NCBI GenBank assembly: GCA_002309305.1
Contig: DBWR01000064.1
Location: forward strand, 4,344 to 14,152
Direction of reading: 5' to 3'
DNA length: 9,809 bases
Source: Treponema sp. UBA1233
GTDB taxonomy: Bacteria; Spirochaetota; Spirochaetia; Treponematales; Treponemataceae
Shown here: positions 1 to 5,727 of the stretch, one piece after another
Layout of the letters: every line of letters starts with the position of its first letter
Numbering within the stretch: position 1 is the stretch's first letter
Made by a program: the position numbers and the translations under genes
Notes under the pieces: model-generated
Seen by the model: the letters and a program-made list of their open reading frames with translations, nothing else
Told to the model about the DNA's origin: nothing
Databases searched by the model: none

Positions 1-714
1 AACTTCCACTTTAACCCGGACTTTACAAATGCCCGCGTAATGAAGGAATATGTCGAATCCCTGCCACAGGACAAAAAGCCAAGTGCAGAAGAAGTCAAGG
101 CACTGGAAGAACTGCACGAAAAGACCTTCCGCCACCAGAACTTTACCGGACGCTCCGGAACTTTCTACGCATACGAAGGACTCGGAAGCATTTACTGGCA
201 CATGGTGAGCAAGCTGCTTCTCGCCGTTCAGGAAAATGCCTTTGCCGCACTTGATCAGGGTAATCCCTGCGCTGATAAATTGATTGAAGCCTACTATGAC
301 ATCCGTTCTGGACTTAGCTTTAACAAGACTCCGGAAATCTACGGCGCCTTCCCCACTGATCCATATTCGCACACGCCTCTTGGTCAGGGAGCAAAACAGC
401 CCGGCATGACAGGTCAGGTAAAGGAAGAAGTTTTGACCCGCTGGGGTGAGCTTGGAGTTTCAATCGAAAACGGATGCGGAAAATTCAACCCGAGGATTTT
501 AAAGGCAGATGAATATTCGTCTGACGGAAAGATTTCATTTACATGGTGCGGAACCCCGGTCGTCTACCACAAGACCAGTGGCGAGGCATCAATTGAAGTA
601 ACCACGGAAAACGGAAAGGAAAAAATCGATGGTAAGATTCTTTCGAAGGAATTGAGCCAGTCCCTCTTCTGCAGAACTGGTGAAATAAAGAAGATAGATG
701 TGAATGTAAAGTAA
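1..714 (+). CDS. C-terminal part of a large protein, possibly carbohydrate-active (5' end outside window)
   Basis: The reading frame is open from the first base and ends with TAA at 712-714, so this is the last ~237 residues of a longer protein; the ATG at 40 is internal and not a credible start. The segment is rich in aromatic and polar residues. Recognisable stretches include GTFYAYEGLGSIYWHMVSKL (bases ~160-219) and YGAFPTDPYSHTP followed by KQPGMTGQVKEEVLTRWGELGV (bases ~340-459). From memory, this pattern occurs near the C-terminus of very large bacterial proteins loosely annotated as glycosidase- or phosphorylase-like in Bacteroidetes and spirochaetes. No catalytic residue can be assigned from this fragment. 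The final ~75 residues look like a beta-rich end domain. The coding call is strong; the functional suggestion is weak. Confidence 0.8.
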   Translation, partial: NFHFNPDFTNARVMKEYVESLPQDKKPSAEEVKALEELHEKTFRHQNFTGRSGTFYAYEGLGSIYWHMVSKLLLAVQENAFAALDQGNPCADKLIEAYYDIRSGLSFNKTPEIYGAFPTDPYSHTPLGQGAKQPGMTGQVKEEVLTRWGELGVSIENGCGKFNPRILKADEYSSDGKISFTWCGTPVVYHKTSGEASIEVTTENGKEKIDGKILSKELSQSLFCRTGEIKKIDVNVK

Positions 715-763
715 AAAAAAATCAGCAGTTGGCACTTGTTCAGTCAATTACCAGCTGCTGATT
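713..763 (-). terminator. Intrinsic terminator of the - strand lipoprotein gene
   Basis: A 13-bp stem pairs 720-732 with 751-763 around an 18-nt loop. Read on the - strand, the hairpin is followed by a run of U (complement of the A run 713-720), which is the classic intrinsic terminator layout. On the + strand the hairpin is followed by A rather than T, so it would stop the upstream + gene poorly, although one base pair is a G-U wobble that forms only in the + transcript. It lies about 30 nt beyond the lipoprotein stop codon. Confidence 0.75.
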
Positions 764-784
764 AAAAAAACGACTGCGAATTAA

Positions 785-798
785 GAATTACGAATTAC
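785..798. repeat. Two-unit heptamer repeat (GAATTAC)
   Basis: Two exact tandem copies of GAATTAC (785-791 and 792-798). The second copy contains the stop codon of the lipoprotein gene (795-797) and one base of its last codon, so the repeat reaches into the coding end. It has the same unit and orientation as the larger array at 1792-1847 on the other side of that gene. Confidence 0.6.
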
Positions 799-1724
799 TT
801 GAATCCGTATCCCAGGTCGCAGCCTGTAATGGAGTATTCCACCTGAACGTTTTCAAAGGCAGGTCCGATTTCGGCATAGATGATCATGGCCCTTCCGTCT
901 TCCAGAGGATTAAGCGCATAGCCGCAGGGGAACACGTCGTATATCATCCTTTCCTTGTTGCTTGTAAGGGTCTTTTTGCTTTTTCCGTCTTTGTCCGCGA
1001 TAATTGAGAAATCCATGACCTGACCAAAATAATTGTCTGCATCTCTTGTCTTTGAGTCAACCTTTATGTTGTAGCTGCTGCCGTTGAAAGATATCGGGAA
1101 CTTGTGGAACTTCCAGTCAACCTTTTGAATCTTGTTGTCCTTGAGCGCCTGGTCTATCTTCTTTGATTTGAATTTAAGGTAGTTGGTCATCTCATCGCTA
1201 TCGCCTGGAACTCCATATTCGTCAGAGTGGTTTTCCGAGAACAAAAACTTGTCGGTAACAAGGCTCTGGATGTAGAAGAAATAATCGGTGCCGCCCCTTC
1301 CTTCATTGGGGAACCAGTAGGAGTAAGCTACCTTTCCGTCGTCAGAAAAACCGAGGATATAGAAAACTGGGTTTACACCCGGGTGGTCCTTGTTTGCGTA
1401 ATTTGAAAATGAAACCGGATCAACCCTGCATTCATCCGCATCAAAATCTGCGACAGTCATCTGGGTAAAGGGTTTCTCGGCTTCTTTCGGCTCTTCCTTT
1501 TTGGTTTCCTCAACAGGCTTTGTTTCTTCAGTAGGTTCGGCTGCAACTGGTTCGGCGGCAACTGGCGTAGTGTTTGTTTCCGGGGCCTGAGTTAAAACCT
1601 GGGGCTGCTCTTCTTTCTTTGAGTCCTTTTTGTCTTCCGGACATCCTGTTAAAACTGCAAGGGCAAGAAAAGCCCCGCATGCGGTCAAAAGTGTTCTGTT
1701 AGTAAGTCTGATAAATGCTTTCAT
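795..1724 (-). CDS. Putative lipoprotein of unknown function
   Basis: About 309 residues from the chosen ATG at 1722-1724. The N-terminus has a basic start, a hydrophobic stretch (residues ~11-25) and a lipobox LTGC at 25-28, so export and lipidation at Cys28 are expected, with the mature protein anchored to a membrane. Residues ~29-90 form a low-complexity Lys/Glu/Pro/Thr linker that includes a duplicated VAAEP. The rest looks folded, with a stretch YILGFSDDGKVAYSYWFP faintly like spirochaetal secreted proteins of the DUF2259 type; I do not assign a family. An upstream in-frame ATG (1761-1763) would add 13 residues before the signal sequence and would start inside the predicted -35 to -10 region, so it is rejected. 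There is no Shine-Dalgarno sequence before either ATG. A terminator follows. Confidence 0.85.
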   Translation of the reverse strand: MKAFIRLTNRTLLTACGAFLALAVLTGCPEDKKDSKKEEQPQVLTQAPETNTTPVAAEPVAAEPTEETKPVEETKKEEPKEAEKPFTQMTVADFDADECRVDPVSFSNYANKDHPGVNPVFYILGFSDDGKVAYSYWFPNEGRGGTDYFFYIQSLVTDKFLFSENHSDEYGVPGDSDEMTNYLKFKSKKIDQALKDNKIQKVDWKFHKFPISFNGSSYNIKVDSKTRDADNYFGQVMDFSIIADKDGKSKKTLTSNKERMIYDVFPCGYALNPLEDGRAMIIYAEIGPAFENVQVEYSITGCDLGYGFK

Positions 1725-1731
1725 GCAATTA

Positions 1732-1759
1732 ATTGTACATTTAACGCCAAAAATGTCAA
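1732..1759 (-). promoter_or_regulatory. Predicted sigma-70-like promoter of the lipoprotein gene
   Basis: On the - strand, TTGACA (complement of 1754-1759, 6/6 to consensus) is followed after 16 nt by TACAAT (complement of 1732-1737, 5/6). Only 7 nt separate the -10 box from the ATG at 1724, so the expected transcription start falls at or next to the start codon. The AT-rich heptamer array begins ~32 nt upstream of the -35 box. Confidence 0.6.
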
Positions 1760-1791
1760 TCATTTGGCCTGTAGGCTGGAGGAGTAATTAA

Positions 1792-1847
1792 GAATTATGA
1801 ATTATGAATTATGAATTATGAATTATGAATTACGCATTACGCATTTA
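1792..1847. repeat. Heptamer tandem array between divergent genes
   Basis: Eight consecutive 7-bp units in perfect phase: GAATTAT five times (1792-1826), then GAATTAC, GCATTAC and GCATTTA. The array fills much of the spacer between the divergently transcribed lipoprotein and exported-protein genes and lies upstream of both predicted promoters. It contains no open frame of note. The later units have drifted, which suggests expansion followed by decay. Confidence 0.9.
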
Positions 1848-1860
1848 GATTTATCTGGCC

Positions 1861-1889
1861 TTGCTCAATTTTCCCATTTCCTGTAACAT
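1861..1889 (+). promoter_or_regulatory. Weak candidate promoter for the exported-protein gene
   Basis: TTGCTC (1861-1866) and TAACAT (1884-1889) are separated by 17 nt. Matches to consensus are 3/6 and 4/6. The position, about 20 nt before the start codon and 13 nt after the heptamer array, is reasonable, but the boxes alone are not convincing. Confidence 0.3.
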
Positions 1890-1907
1890 GAAAAAGAGGT
1901 GTTGATT

Positions 1908-2573
1908 ATGAAAAAGCATGTTCTGGTCATGGTTATGGCGCTTGTATGTCTGATTGCTTTTGCCAAACCGCGTCCAAAGGAAGAATCCCCCAAGGAAAAG
2001 ACTTTGATGGAGCAGGGGCTTTCTCTCATTGACCTTATGCTGGAAAAGGCTTCGTGTGATGCCTATATAGAAATGTTCCTAAGCGATAGTTTTAATGTGA
2101 AGGAAAATGCAAAGAAGATAAAGGACGGAGATTATTCAAAACCGACCGCAGTTTACAGGCTTGTAAAGGATTCTTCAAGTTCCGTAATACAGCTTATGGC
2201 CGATATGGTGGACTATGACCTGAGTGTTTTAACTCCACGGATCAGGGAAGAAATGGAAGGACAAGTGTTTTTGAGCTTTGCCTCGCTTTGGAATTCCCGA
2301 AACGGTGTTAATGATATGGCATTGTCTAGTGTGCTTGTTTCCGGCTTGGTATTCGACAGTGATGAGCTAAAGGAAGACTGCATATATATTTTTACCTTTA
2401 AGGATGCCTATCCTGTGACAGTGTCCTTTAAGCGTGGGGAAGGAAAAGCAGTTTCTGCCTCCGCAATGTTCATAATGGACAAGGATTTTCCCAATAGTCT
2501 CATCCAAATGTTTGAAAAGTTTAACAAAGAATTTAACATGGAAATGAAAATAAAGCTGGAAAAAATCATGTGA
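1908..2573 (+). CDS. Predicted exported protein of unknown function
   Basis: 221 residues from the ATG at 1908. That start is preceded by AAAGAGG (1893-1899) at 8-nt spacing; the GTG at 1899 overlaps this ribosome-binding site and is rejected. Residues 1-19 form a signal peptide: MKKH, then a hydrophobic core, ending AFA before KPRP, which fits signal peptidase I. The Cys at residue 14 is not in a lipobox. The mature part is rich in Lys, Glu and Asp, begins with a helical charged region, and near residues ~155-180 has a probable beta segment (YIFTFKDAYPVTVSFKRG). I do not recognise a family. It is transcribed divergently from the lipoprotein gene, so both may serve the cell envelope, but nothing shows a joint function. 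No clear terminator follows; a palindromic repeat begins ~25 nt downstream. Confidence 0.85.
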   Translation: MKKHVLVMVMALVCLIAFAKPRPKEESPKEKTLMEQGLSLIDLMLEKASCDAYIEMFLSDSFNVKENAKKIKDGDYSKPTAVYRLVKDSSSSVIQLMADMVDYDLSVLTPRIREEMEGQVFLSFASLWNSRNGVNDMALSSVLVSGLVFDSDELKEDCIYIFTFKDAYPVTVSFKRGEGKAVSASAMFIMDKDFPNSLIQMFEKFNKEFNMEMKIKLEKIM

Positions 2574-2597
2574 AACGTGGGATTTGTTTTGTATGCA

Positions 2598-2720
2598 CCG
2601 TCATCCCGGACAAACAGGCATTGTCATCCCGGACTTGATCCGGGATCCTCCGCTGGCATGCCAGGACACCGATAGATTGCCGTGTCGAGCACGGCAATGA
2701 CATGCTGGCAAGGCAATCTT
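2598..2720. repeat. REP/BIME-like composite palindromic element
   Basis: A GC-rich block in an AT-rich spacer. It holds a short partial copy CCGTCATCCCGGACA (2598-2612), a full hairpin with 8-bp stem ATCCCGGA/TCCGGGAT (2626-2633 and 2639-2646, loop CTTGA), a perfect 12-bp palindrome CTGGCATGCCAG (2653-2664), and a second hairpin with 9-bp stem ATTGCCGTG/CACGGCAAT (2676-2684 and 2690-2698). The second unit is an inverted relative of the first: both carry a TGTCAT-like outer flank pointing outwards. An additional inverted pair, AGATTGCC (2674-2681) and GGCAATCT (2712-2719), permits an alternative fold. Similar sequences are, from memory, dispersed intergenically in many bacterial genomes. It may act as an mRNA 3' end stabiliser or weak terminator for the gene before it. 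Confidence 0.75.
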
Positions 2721-2735
2721 AATTCCTAATCATAG

Positions 2736-2784
2736 CTTTCATCTTTCAATTTTGAACTTTCAGCTCTTTAACTCTTGACTTTAA
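2736..2784. repeat. Degenerate heptamer array of a second sequence type
   Basis: Seven phased 7-bp units: CTTTCAT, CTTTCAA, TTTTGAA, CTTTCAG, CTCTTTA, ACTCTTG, ACTTTAA. The core is CTTTCAA-like and differs from the GAATTAT type elsewhere in the window, but the period is the same. The last two units supply the -35 box of the rplU promoter. Confidence 0.65.
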
Positions 2785-2804
2785 CCGCTAAAATCTGATA
2801 AAAT
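2775..2804 (+). promoter_or_regulatory. Predicted promoter of the rplU-prp-rpmA operon
   Basis: TTGACT (2775-2780, 5/6) and TAAAAT (2799-2804, 5/6) with an 18-nt spacer. Transcription would start near 2811, leaving a leader of ~90 nt before rplU. The -35 box lies in the last two units of the heptamer array. Confidence 0.6.
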
Positions 2805-2810
2805 CATTTA

Positions 2811-2900
2811 CACTTATTGTGCATATAGGGCACAAGTGGAATTGGCCTATAGGGAACCCGTTACTCCCTGTGGCAAAATAGCATACATAGAGGTTTTAAA
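2811..2900 (+). promoter_or_regulatory. Structured 5' leader of rplU, candidate autoregulatory RNA
   Basis: The predicted leader contains a small hairpin GTGC/GCAC near 2819-2833 and a larger one pairing 2847-2855 (CTATAGGGA) with 2865-2873 (TCCCTGTGG), 9 bp including two G-U pairs. The motif TATAGGG-AC occurs twice (near 2825 and 2849), once in each hairpin. Leaders that control L21 operons are known in Firmicutes (the L21 leader class); I cannot show that this one is homologous. Together with the repeat element, heptamer array and promoter it accounts for the gene-free stretch 2574-2900. An ORF crossing this leader into rplU is out of frame and has no ribosome-binding site. Confidence 0.4.
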
Positions 2901-3221
2901 ATGTACGCAATTGTTGAGTATAAAGGCAATCAGTACAAGGCTGAAAAAGACGCCGTCCTTACAGTTGACAGAATTGACGAAAGCGAAGCAAAGGCTGGCG
3001 ACACAATTACCATTGATTCAGTTCTTTTAGTTAGCGATGGTGACAAGGTTTCCGTTGGAACTCCTTATGTTAAGGGTGCAAAGGTAACTGTAGAAGTTGG
3101 TGAAACATTCAAGGACAAGAAGGTTCTGGTCCTCAAGTACAAGAGCAAGAAGGACTATCACCGTCTTCATGGACACCGCGAACAGTATACCAAAGTTACC
3201 GTTAAGGACATTGCAATCTAA
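2901..3221 (+). CDS. rplU: 50S ribosomal protein L21
   Basis: 106 residues, the usual bacterial length (about 100-105). It starts MYAIVEYKGNQYKAEKD, the typical L21 N-terminus, and ends with the conserved basic rRNA-binding segment KYKSKKDYHRLHGHREQYT. L21 binds 23S rRNA and works with L20 in early 50S assembly. The ribosome-binding site GAGG (2890-2893) lies 7 nt before the ATG. It is first in the operon rplU-prp-rpmA, an arrangement widespread in bacteria, and is preceded by a promoter and structured leader. Confidence 0.97.
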   Translation: MYAIVEYKGNQYKAEKDAVLTVDRIDESEAKAGDTITIDSVLLVSDGDKVSVGTPYVKGAKVTVEVGETFKDKKVLVLKYKSKKDYHRLHGHREQYTKVTVKDIAI

Positions 3222-3226
3222 AATCG

Positions 3227-3568
3227 GTGACGTCGGTACTTTTGGTTTGTGACCGGGAAGGCTGCATAAAGAGTTGTGTGGCCACAGGTCATGCGGAGTT
3301 TGCGAAAAGGGGCAATGACATCGTTTGTGCGGCGGAATCAAGTCTGATGCGTACGGCGATTGAAGTTCTGGAATCAACGCAGGCTCTGACTGTAAAAAAG
3401 GATGTTTCCACAAGGGGAACACTCGCTTTCCATGTGGAATGTGAATATCCGGCTGACCCTGAATTGAAGGGAAGGCTCAAGTGCGTGGCGGATTTTTTAA
3501 GGACAGGTTTTGGTGATCTGACTTGTGAATATCCGGACAACGTGCAGATGCGAGAAGAAATTGAGTAA
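3227..3568 (+). CDS. prp: Ribosomal-processing cysteine protease Prp (YsxB family)
   Basis: 113 residues. The family signature GHAEFAKRGNDIVCAAESSL occupies residues 21-40; His22, Asp31 and Cys34 match, including in numbering, the catalytic positions I recall for Staphylococcus aureus Prp. In Firmicutes and relatives Prp removes an N-terminal extension from ribosomal protein L27. The start is GTG at 3227, 5 nt after rplU; no good ribosome-binding site is visible, so translational coupling to rplU is likely. It lies between rplU and rpmA as usual. Here, however, the L27 gene has no extension, so the substrate is unclear. The extra cysteines (8, 13, 17) are not part of the active site. Confidence 0.93.
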   Translation: MTSVLLVCDREGCIKSCVATGHAEFAKRGNDIVCAAESSLMRTAIEVLESTQALTVKKDVSTRGTLAFHVECEYPADPELKGRLKCVADFLRTGFGDLTCEYPDNVQMREEIE

Positions 3569-3600
3569 TTTAGGCTGATTCAGTTCAGCGGAGGATTAAA

Positions 3601-3864
3601 ATGGGACGTAGTAAAGGTGGTAGCGGTGCAAAAAACGGCCGTGATTCAAATCCCAAAAGTTTGGGCGTAAAGAGATATGGCGGAGAATTGGTAAGTGCAG
3701 GTTCAGTTCTGGTAAGACAGCGCGGAACCCACATCCATCCGGGTGACAATGTAAAGAGGGGCGGAGACGACACCCTTTATGCAGTTGCAGACGGAAAAGT
3801 TGTTTACGGTGAACGCAGAAACCGCAAGATTGTTTCTATCGAAGCCGTAGCTGCTGCAAACTAA
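3601..3864 (+). CDS. rpmA: 50S ribosomal protein L27
   Basis: 87 residues, typical length. The conserved NGRDSNPKSLGVKRYGGE and RQRGTHIHPGDNVKRGGDDT stretches identify L27, whose N-terminal tail reaches the peptidyl transferase centre. Ribosome-binding site GGAGGA (3590-3595) stands 5 nt before the ATG. The protein begins MGRSKGG, like the short enterobacterial form. In-frame sequence upstream reaches a TAG at 3571-3573 with no ATG, GTG or TTG start between, so there is no Prp-cleavable extension. An intrinsic terminator follows. Confidence 0.97.
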   Translation: MGRSKGGSGAKNGRDSNPKSLGVKRYGGELVSAGSVLVRQRGTHIHPGDNVKRGGDDTLYAVADGKVVYGERRNRKIVSIEAVAAAN

Positions 3865-3890
3865 GTTTGTACCAATCTGACCATTGTTCG

Positions 3891-3927
3891 ATGCCCAGTG
3901 TGAATAATCATGCTGGGTATTTTTTTT
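3891..3927 (+). terminator. Intrinsic terminator between rpmA and obgE
   Basis: An 8-bp stem ATGCCCAG/CTGGGTAT (3891-3898 and 3913-3920, one G-U pair) with a 14-nt loop, followed by seven T (3921-3927). It ends only 15 nt before the obgE ATG. No promoter of comparable quality to the others is visible between it and obgE, so it may act as a partial terminator that lowers expression of obgE and the genes after it relative to the ribosomal protein genes. Confidence 0.75.
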
Positions 3928-3942
3928 AACGGAAGGTTTTTT

Positions 3943-5076
3943 ATGATTCAGTTTGCAGATGAGGCGACCATTACGGTCATTTCCGGAAAAGGCGGCAACG
4001 GTTGCATTTCATTCCGGCGCGAGAAATACATTCCCAACGGTGGACCCAACGGCGGTGACGGTGGCAGGGGCGGTAATGTCGTGTTTTGCGTAAAGCGTAA
4101 CCTGCGTACTCTTGCACACCTGCGCTATCATCCCATTTTCAAGGCAAAGAACGGCGGCGACGGTCAGGGCTGGAACCGTTATGGAAAAGACGGTGATGAT
4201 GTCGTGATTCCAGTACCTCCAGGAACAACCCTAAAGGATTCTGAAACCGGTGAGGTAATCCACGATTTTGCAACGGACAGCGAGGACGAAAACTTTATCC
4301 TTCTTGAAGGCGGAAAAGGCGGCTGGGGAAACGTTCATTTTAAATCAAGCACAAATCAGGCTCCACGCTATGCACATCCGGGAAAACCGGGAGAAGAAAG
4401 GGTATTAAAGGTTGAGCTTTCGATTATGGCGGACGTAGGTCTTGTGGGATTCCCAAATGCGGGAAAATCCAGTCTGCTGGACCTATTTACAAACGCAAGG
4501 CCAAAGATTGCCCCATATCCGTTTACGACCAAGATTCCGAATCTGGGTGTCCTTCATGTTGATGCGGAAAGCGACCTGATTATAGCTGACATACCGGGAA
4601 TAATCGAAGGTGCATCGCAGGGGGCAGGGCTTGGAATCCGTTTCCTAAAGCACATTTCCAGAACGGCATGCCTCCTCTTTATGATTGACTGTTCGGCCCC
4701 AAATTACAAGACTGCATACAGCCAGCTCTTAAAGGAATTGAACGATTTTAGCGAAGACCTTTTGCAAAAACCAAGAATCGTACTCTGCAACAAGATAGAC
4801 ATTGAGGGTGCCATGGATCATGCCCGTGAGCTCGTGGAAATCATTCATGAGGAAGAAAAGGACACGAAGGTCATTCCTGTCTCAGTTGCGGCTAGGCAGA
4901 ACATTGATGATGCAAGGAATGAAATCATTTCTCTTGTAAGTCAGATGGAACGGCTCAAGTCTCCTGGAAAAAATCATTCAGCATCGGAAGGGCAGGCATC
5001 TGGCAAATCAAGCTTTATGGCGGAAAGGTCCGTTGACGACAGCATGGAAGAGCAGTTCCCCGGATCGGAGGCATAG
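3943..5076 (+). CDS. obgE: Obg family GTPase, 50S assembly factor
   Basis: 377 residues from the ATG at 3943, which has a ribosome-binding site GGAAGG (3931-3936) at 6-nt spacing. The earlier in-frame ATG at 3910 lies in the terminator hairpin and would add 11 residues absent from the family. The N-terminal Obg domain (~1-158) has the glycine-rich repeats (GGPNGGDGGRGGN). The G domain carries G1 GFPNAGKSS (169-177), a G2 region with PFTT, G3 DIPG (216-219), G4 NKID (283-286) and a G5-like SVAA (314-317). The tail after ~335 is short, Ser-rich and acidic, without the OCT domain found in some homologues. Obg binds the 50S subunit and ppGpp and links ribosome assembly to growth. It is first in a compact operon; nadD starts 2 nt after its stop. 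Confidence 0.96.
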   Translation: MIQFADEATITVISGKGGNGCISFRREKYIPNGGPNGGDGGRGGNVVFCVKRNLRTLAHLRYHPIFKAKNGGDGQGWNRYGKDGDDVVIPVPPGTTLKDSETGEVIHDFATDSEDENFILLEGGKGGWGNVHFKSSTNQAPRYAHPGKPGEERVLKVELSIMADVGLVGFPNAGKSSLLDLFTNARPKIAPYPFTTKIPNLGVLHVDAESDLIIADIPGIIEGASQGAGLGIRFLKHISRTACLLFMIDCSAPNYKTAYSQLLKELNDFSEDLLQKPRIVLCNKIDIEGAMDHARELVEIIHEEEKDTKVIPVSVAARQNIDDARNEIISLVSQMERLKSPGKNHSASEGQASGKSSFMAERSVDDSMEEQFPGSEA

Positions 5077-5078
5077 AG

Positions 5079-5726
5079 GTGAAGATAGCAGTTCTTGGCG
5101 GCTCTTTTAATCCGATTCATGTGGGACATCTGGTTCTGGCGGATGAAGTGTGTTCAACTTTGGGATATGACAAGGTCCTGTTCATTCCGGCTTTTGTTCC
5201 TCCACACAAGGAGATGGTCGGTGGTTTTTCTGCACGGGACAGGCTTGAGATGACACGGCTAGCATGTGAGGGTGACGAGCGTTTTGAGGCTGAGTCATGC
5301 GAGATTGACCGTGGTGGGGTCTCATACACATACGACACAATCTGTTATCTGGAAGAAAAATATTCATCCGAACTTGAAGGAAAAATCGGCCTGATAATGG
5401 GAAGTGACTTGCTTCCCGGTTTTCATCTGTGGCACAAGGCAAAGGAACTTTCTGAAAAATGCCAGCTGATTCTTGCCCTGCGTCCTGAGTCTGAGGTACA
5501 TTCAACAAGCTCAAACAAACCAAAGGGCGACTATGCGAACCTGGACTCAAGCTTTGACGTTTCTGGTGAAAGGCTGTTTGACGGTGCAGTTCATGTAAGC
5601 AATCCGCTTTTGGACATAAGTTCCACGGAAATCAGGACCCGTATTGCCGACGGAAGGAGCATCCGGTATCTTGTACCTTCTTCTGTTTTCAAGTATATTA
5701 GAAACATGATGGAAGACAACAGGTAA
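5079..5726 (+). CDS. nadD: Nicotinate-mononucleotide adenylyltransferase
   Basis: 215 residues. NadD joins ATP to nicotinate mononucleotide to give deamido-NAD in NAD synthesis. The nucleotidyltransferase signature GGSFNPIHVGH is at 7-17 (GxFxPxHxGH), PPHK at 41-44, GSDLLPGFHLWH at 108-119, and the second signature ISSTEIR at 180-186. The start is GTG at 5079, with GGAGG (5067-5071) placed inside the end of obgE at ~7 nt. A segment rich in Ser and Asn (~140-165) before the second signature is somewhat longer than usual. yqeK starts 1 nt after its stop, a common pairing. Confidence 0.95.
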   Translation: MKIAVLGGSFNPIHVGHLVLADEVCSTLGYDKVLFIPAFVPPHKEMVGGFSARDRLEMTRLACEGDERFEAESCEIDRGGVSYTYDTICYLEEKYSSELEGKIGLIMGSDLLPGFHLWHKAKELSEKCQLILALRPESEVHSTSSNKPKGDYANLDSSFDVSGERLFDGAVHVSNPLLDISSTEIRTRIADGRSIRYLVPSSVFKYIRNMMEDNR

Positions 5727-5727
5727 T

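Noticed and set aside
720..763. Hairpin considered as the terminator of the upstream + gene
   Set aside because: On the + strand it is followed by A rather than a T run, so it fits the - strand gene better, though some effect on + transcripts is possible.
1725..1763. Upstream ATG for the lipoprotein gene adding 13 residues
   Set aside because: It would place residues before the signal peptide, has no ribosome-binding site and overlaps the predicted promoter boxes.
1792..1847. Short-period array considered as CRISPR
   Set aside because: There are no spacers and the unit is 7 bp, far below CRISPR repeat length; no cas genes are nearby.
2836..3030. ORF overlapping the rplU leader and start
   Set aside because: It is out of frame with rplU, has no ribosome-binding site and its sequence resembles no leader peptide.
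3027..3540. Two - strand ORFs opposite rplU and prp
   Set aside because: These are antisense shadows of well-identified conserved genes with no supporting start signals.
3910..3942. Upstream in-frame ATG for obgE
   Set aside because: It lies in the loop of the terminator hairpin; the ATG at 3943 has a good ribosome-binding site and fits the family N-terminus.
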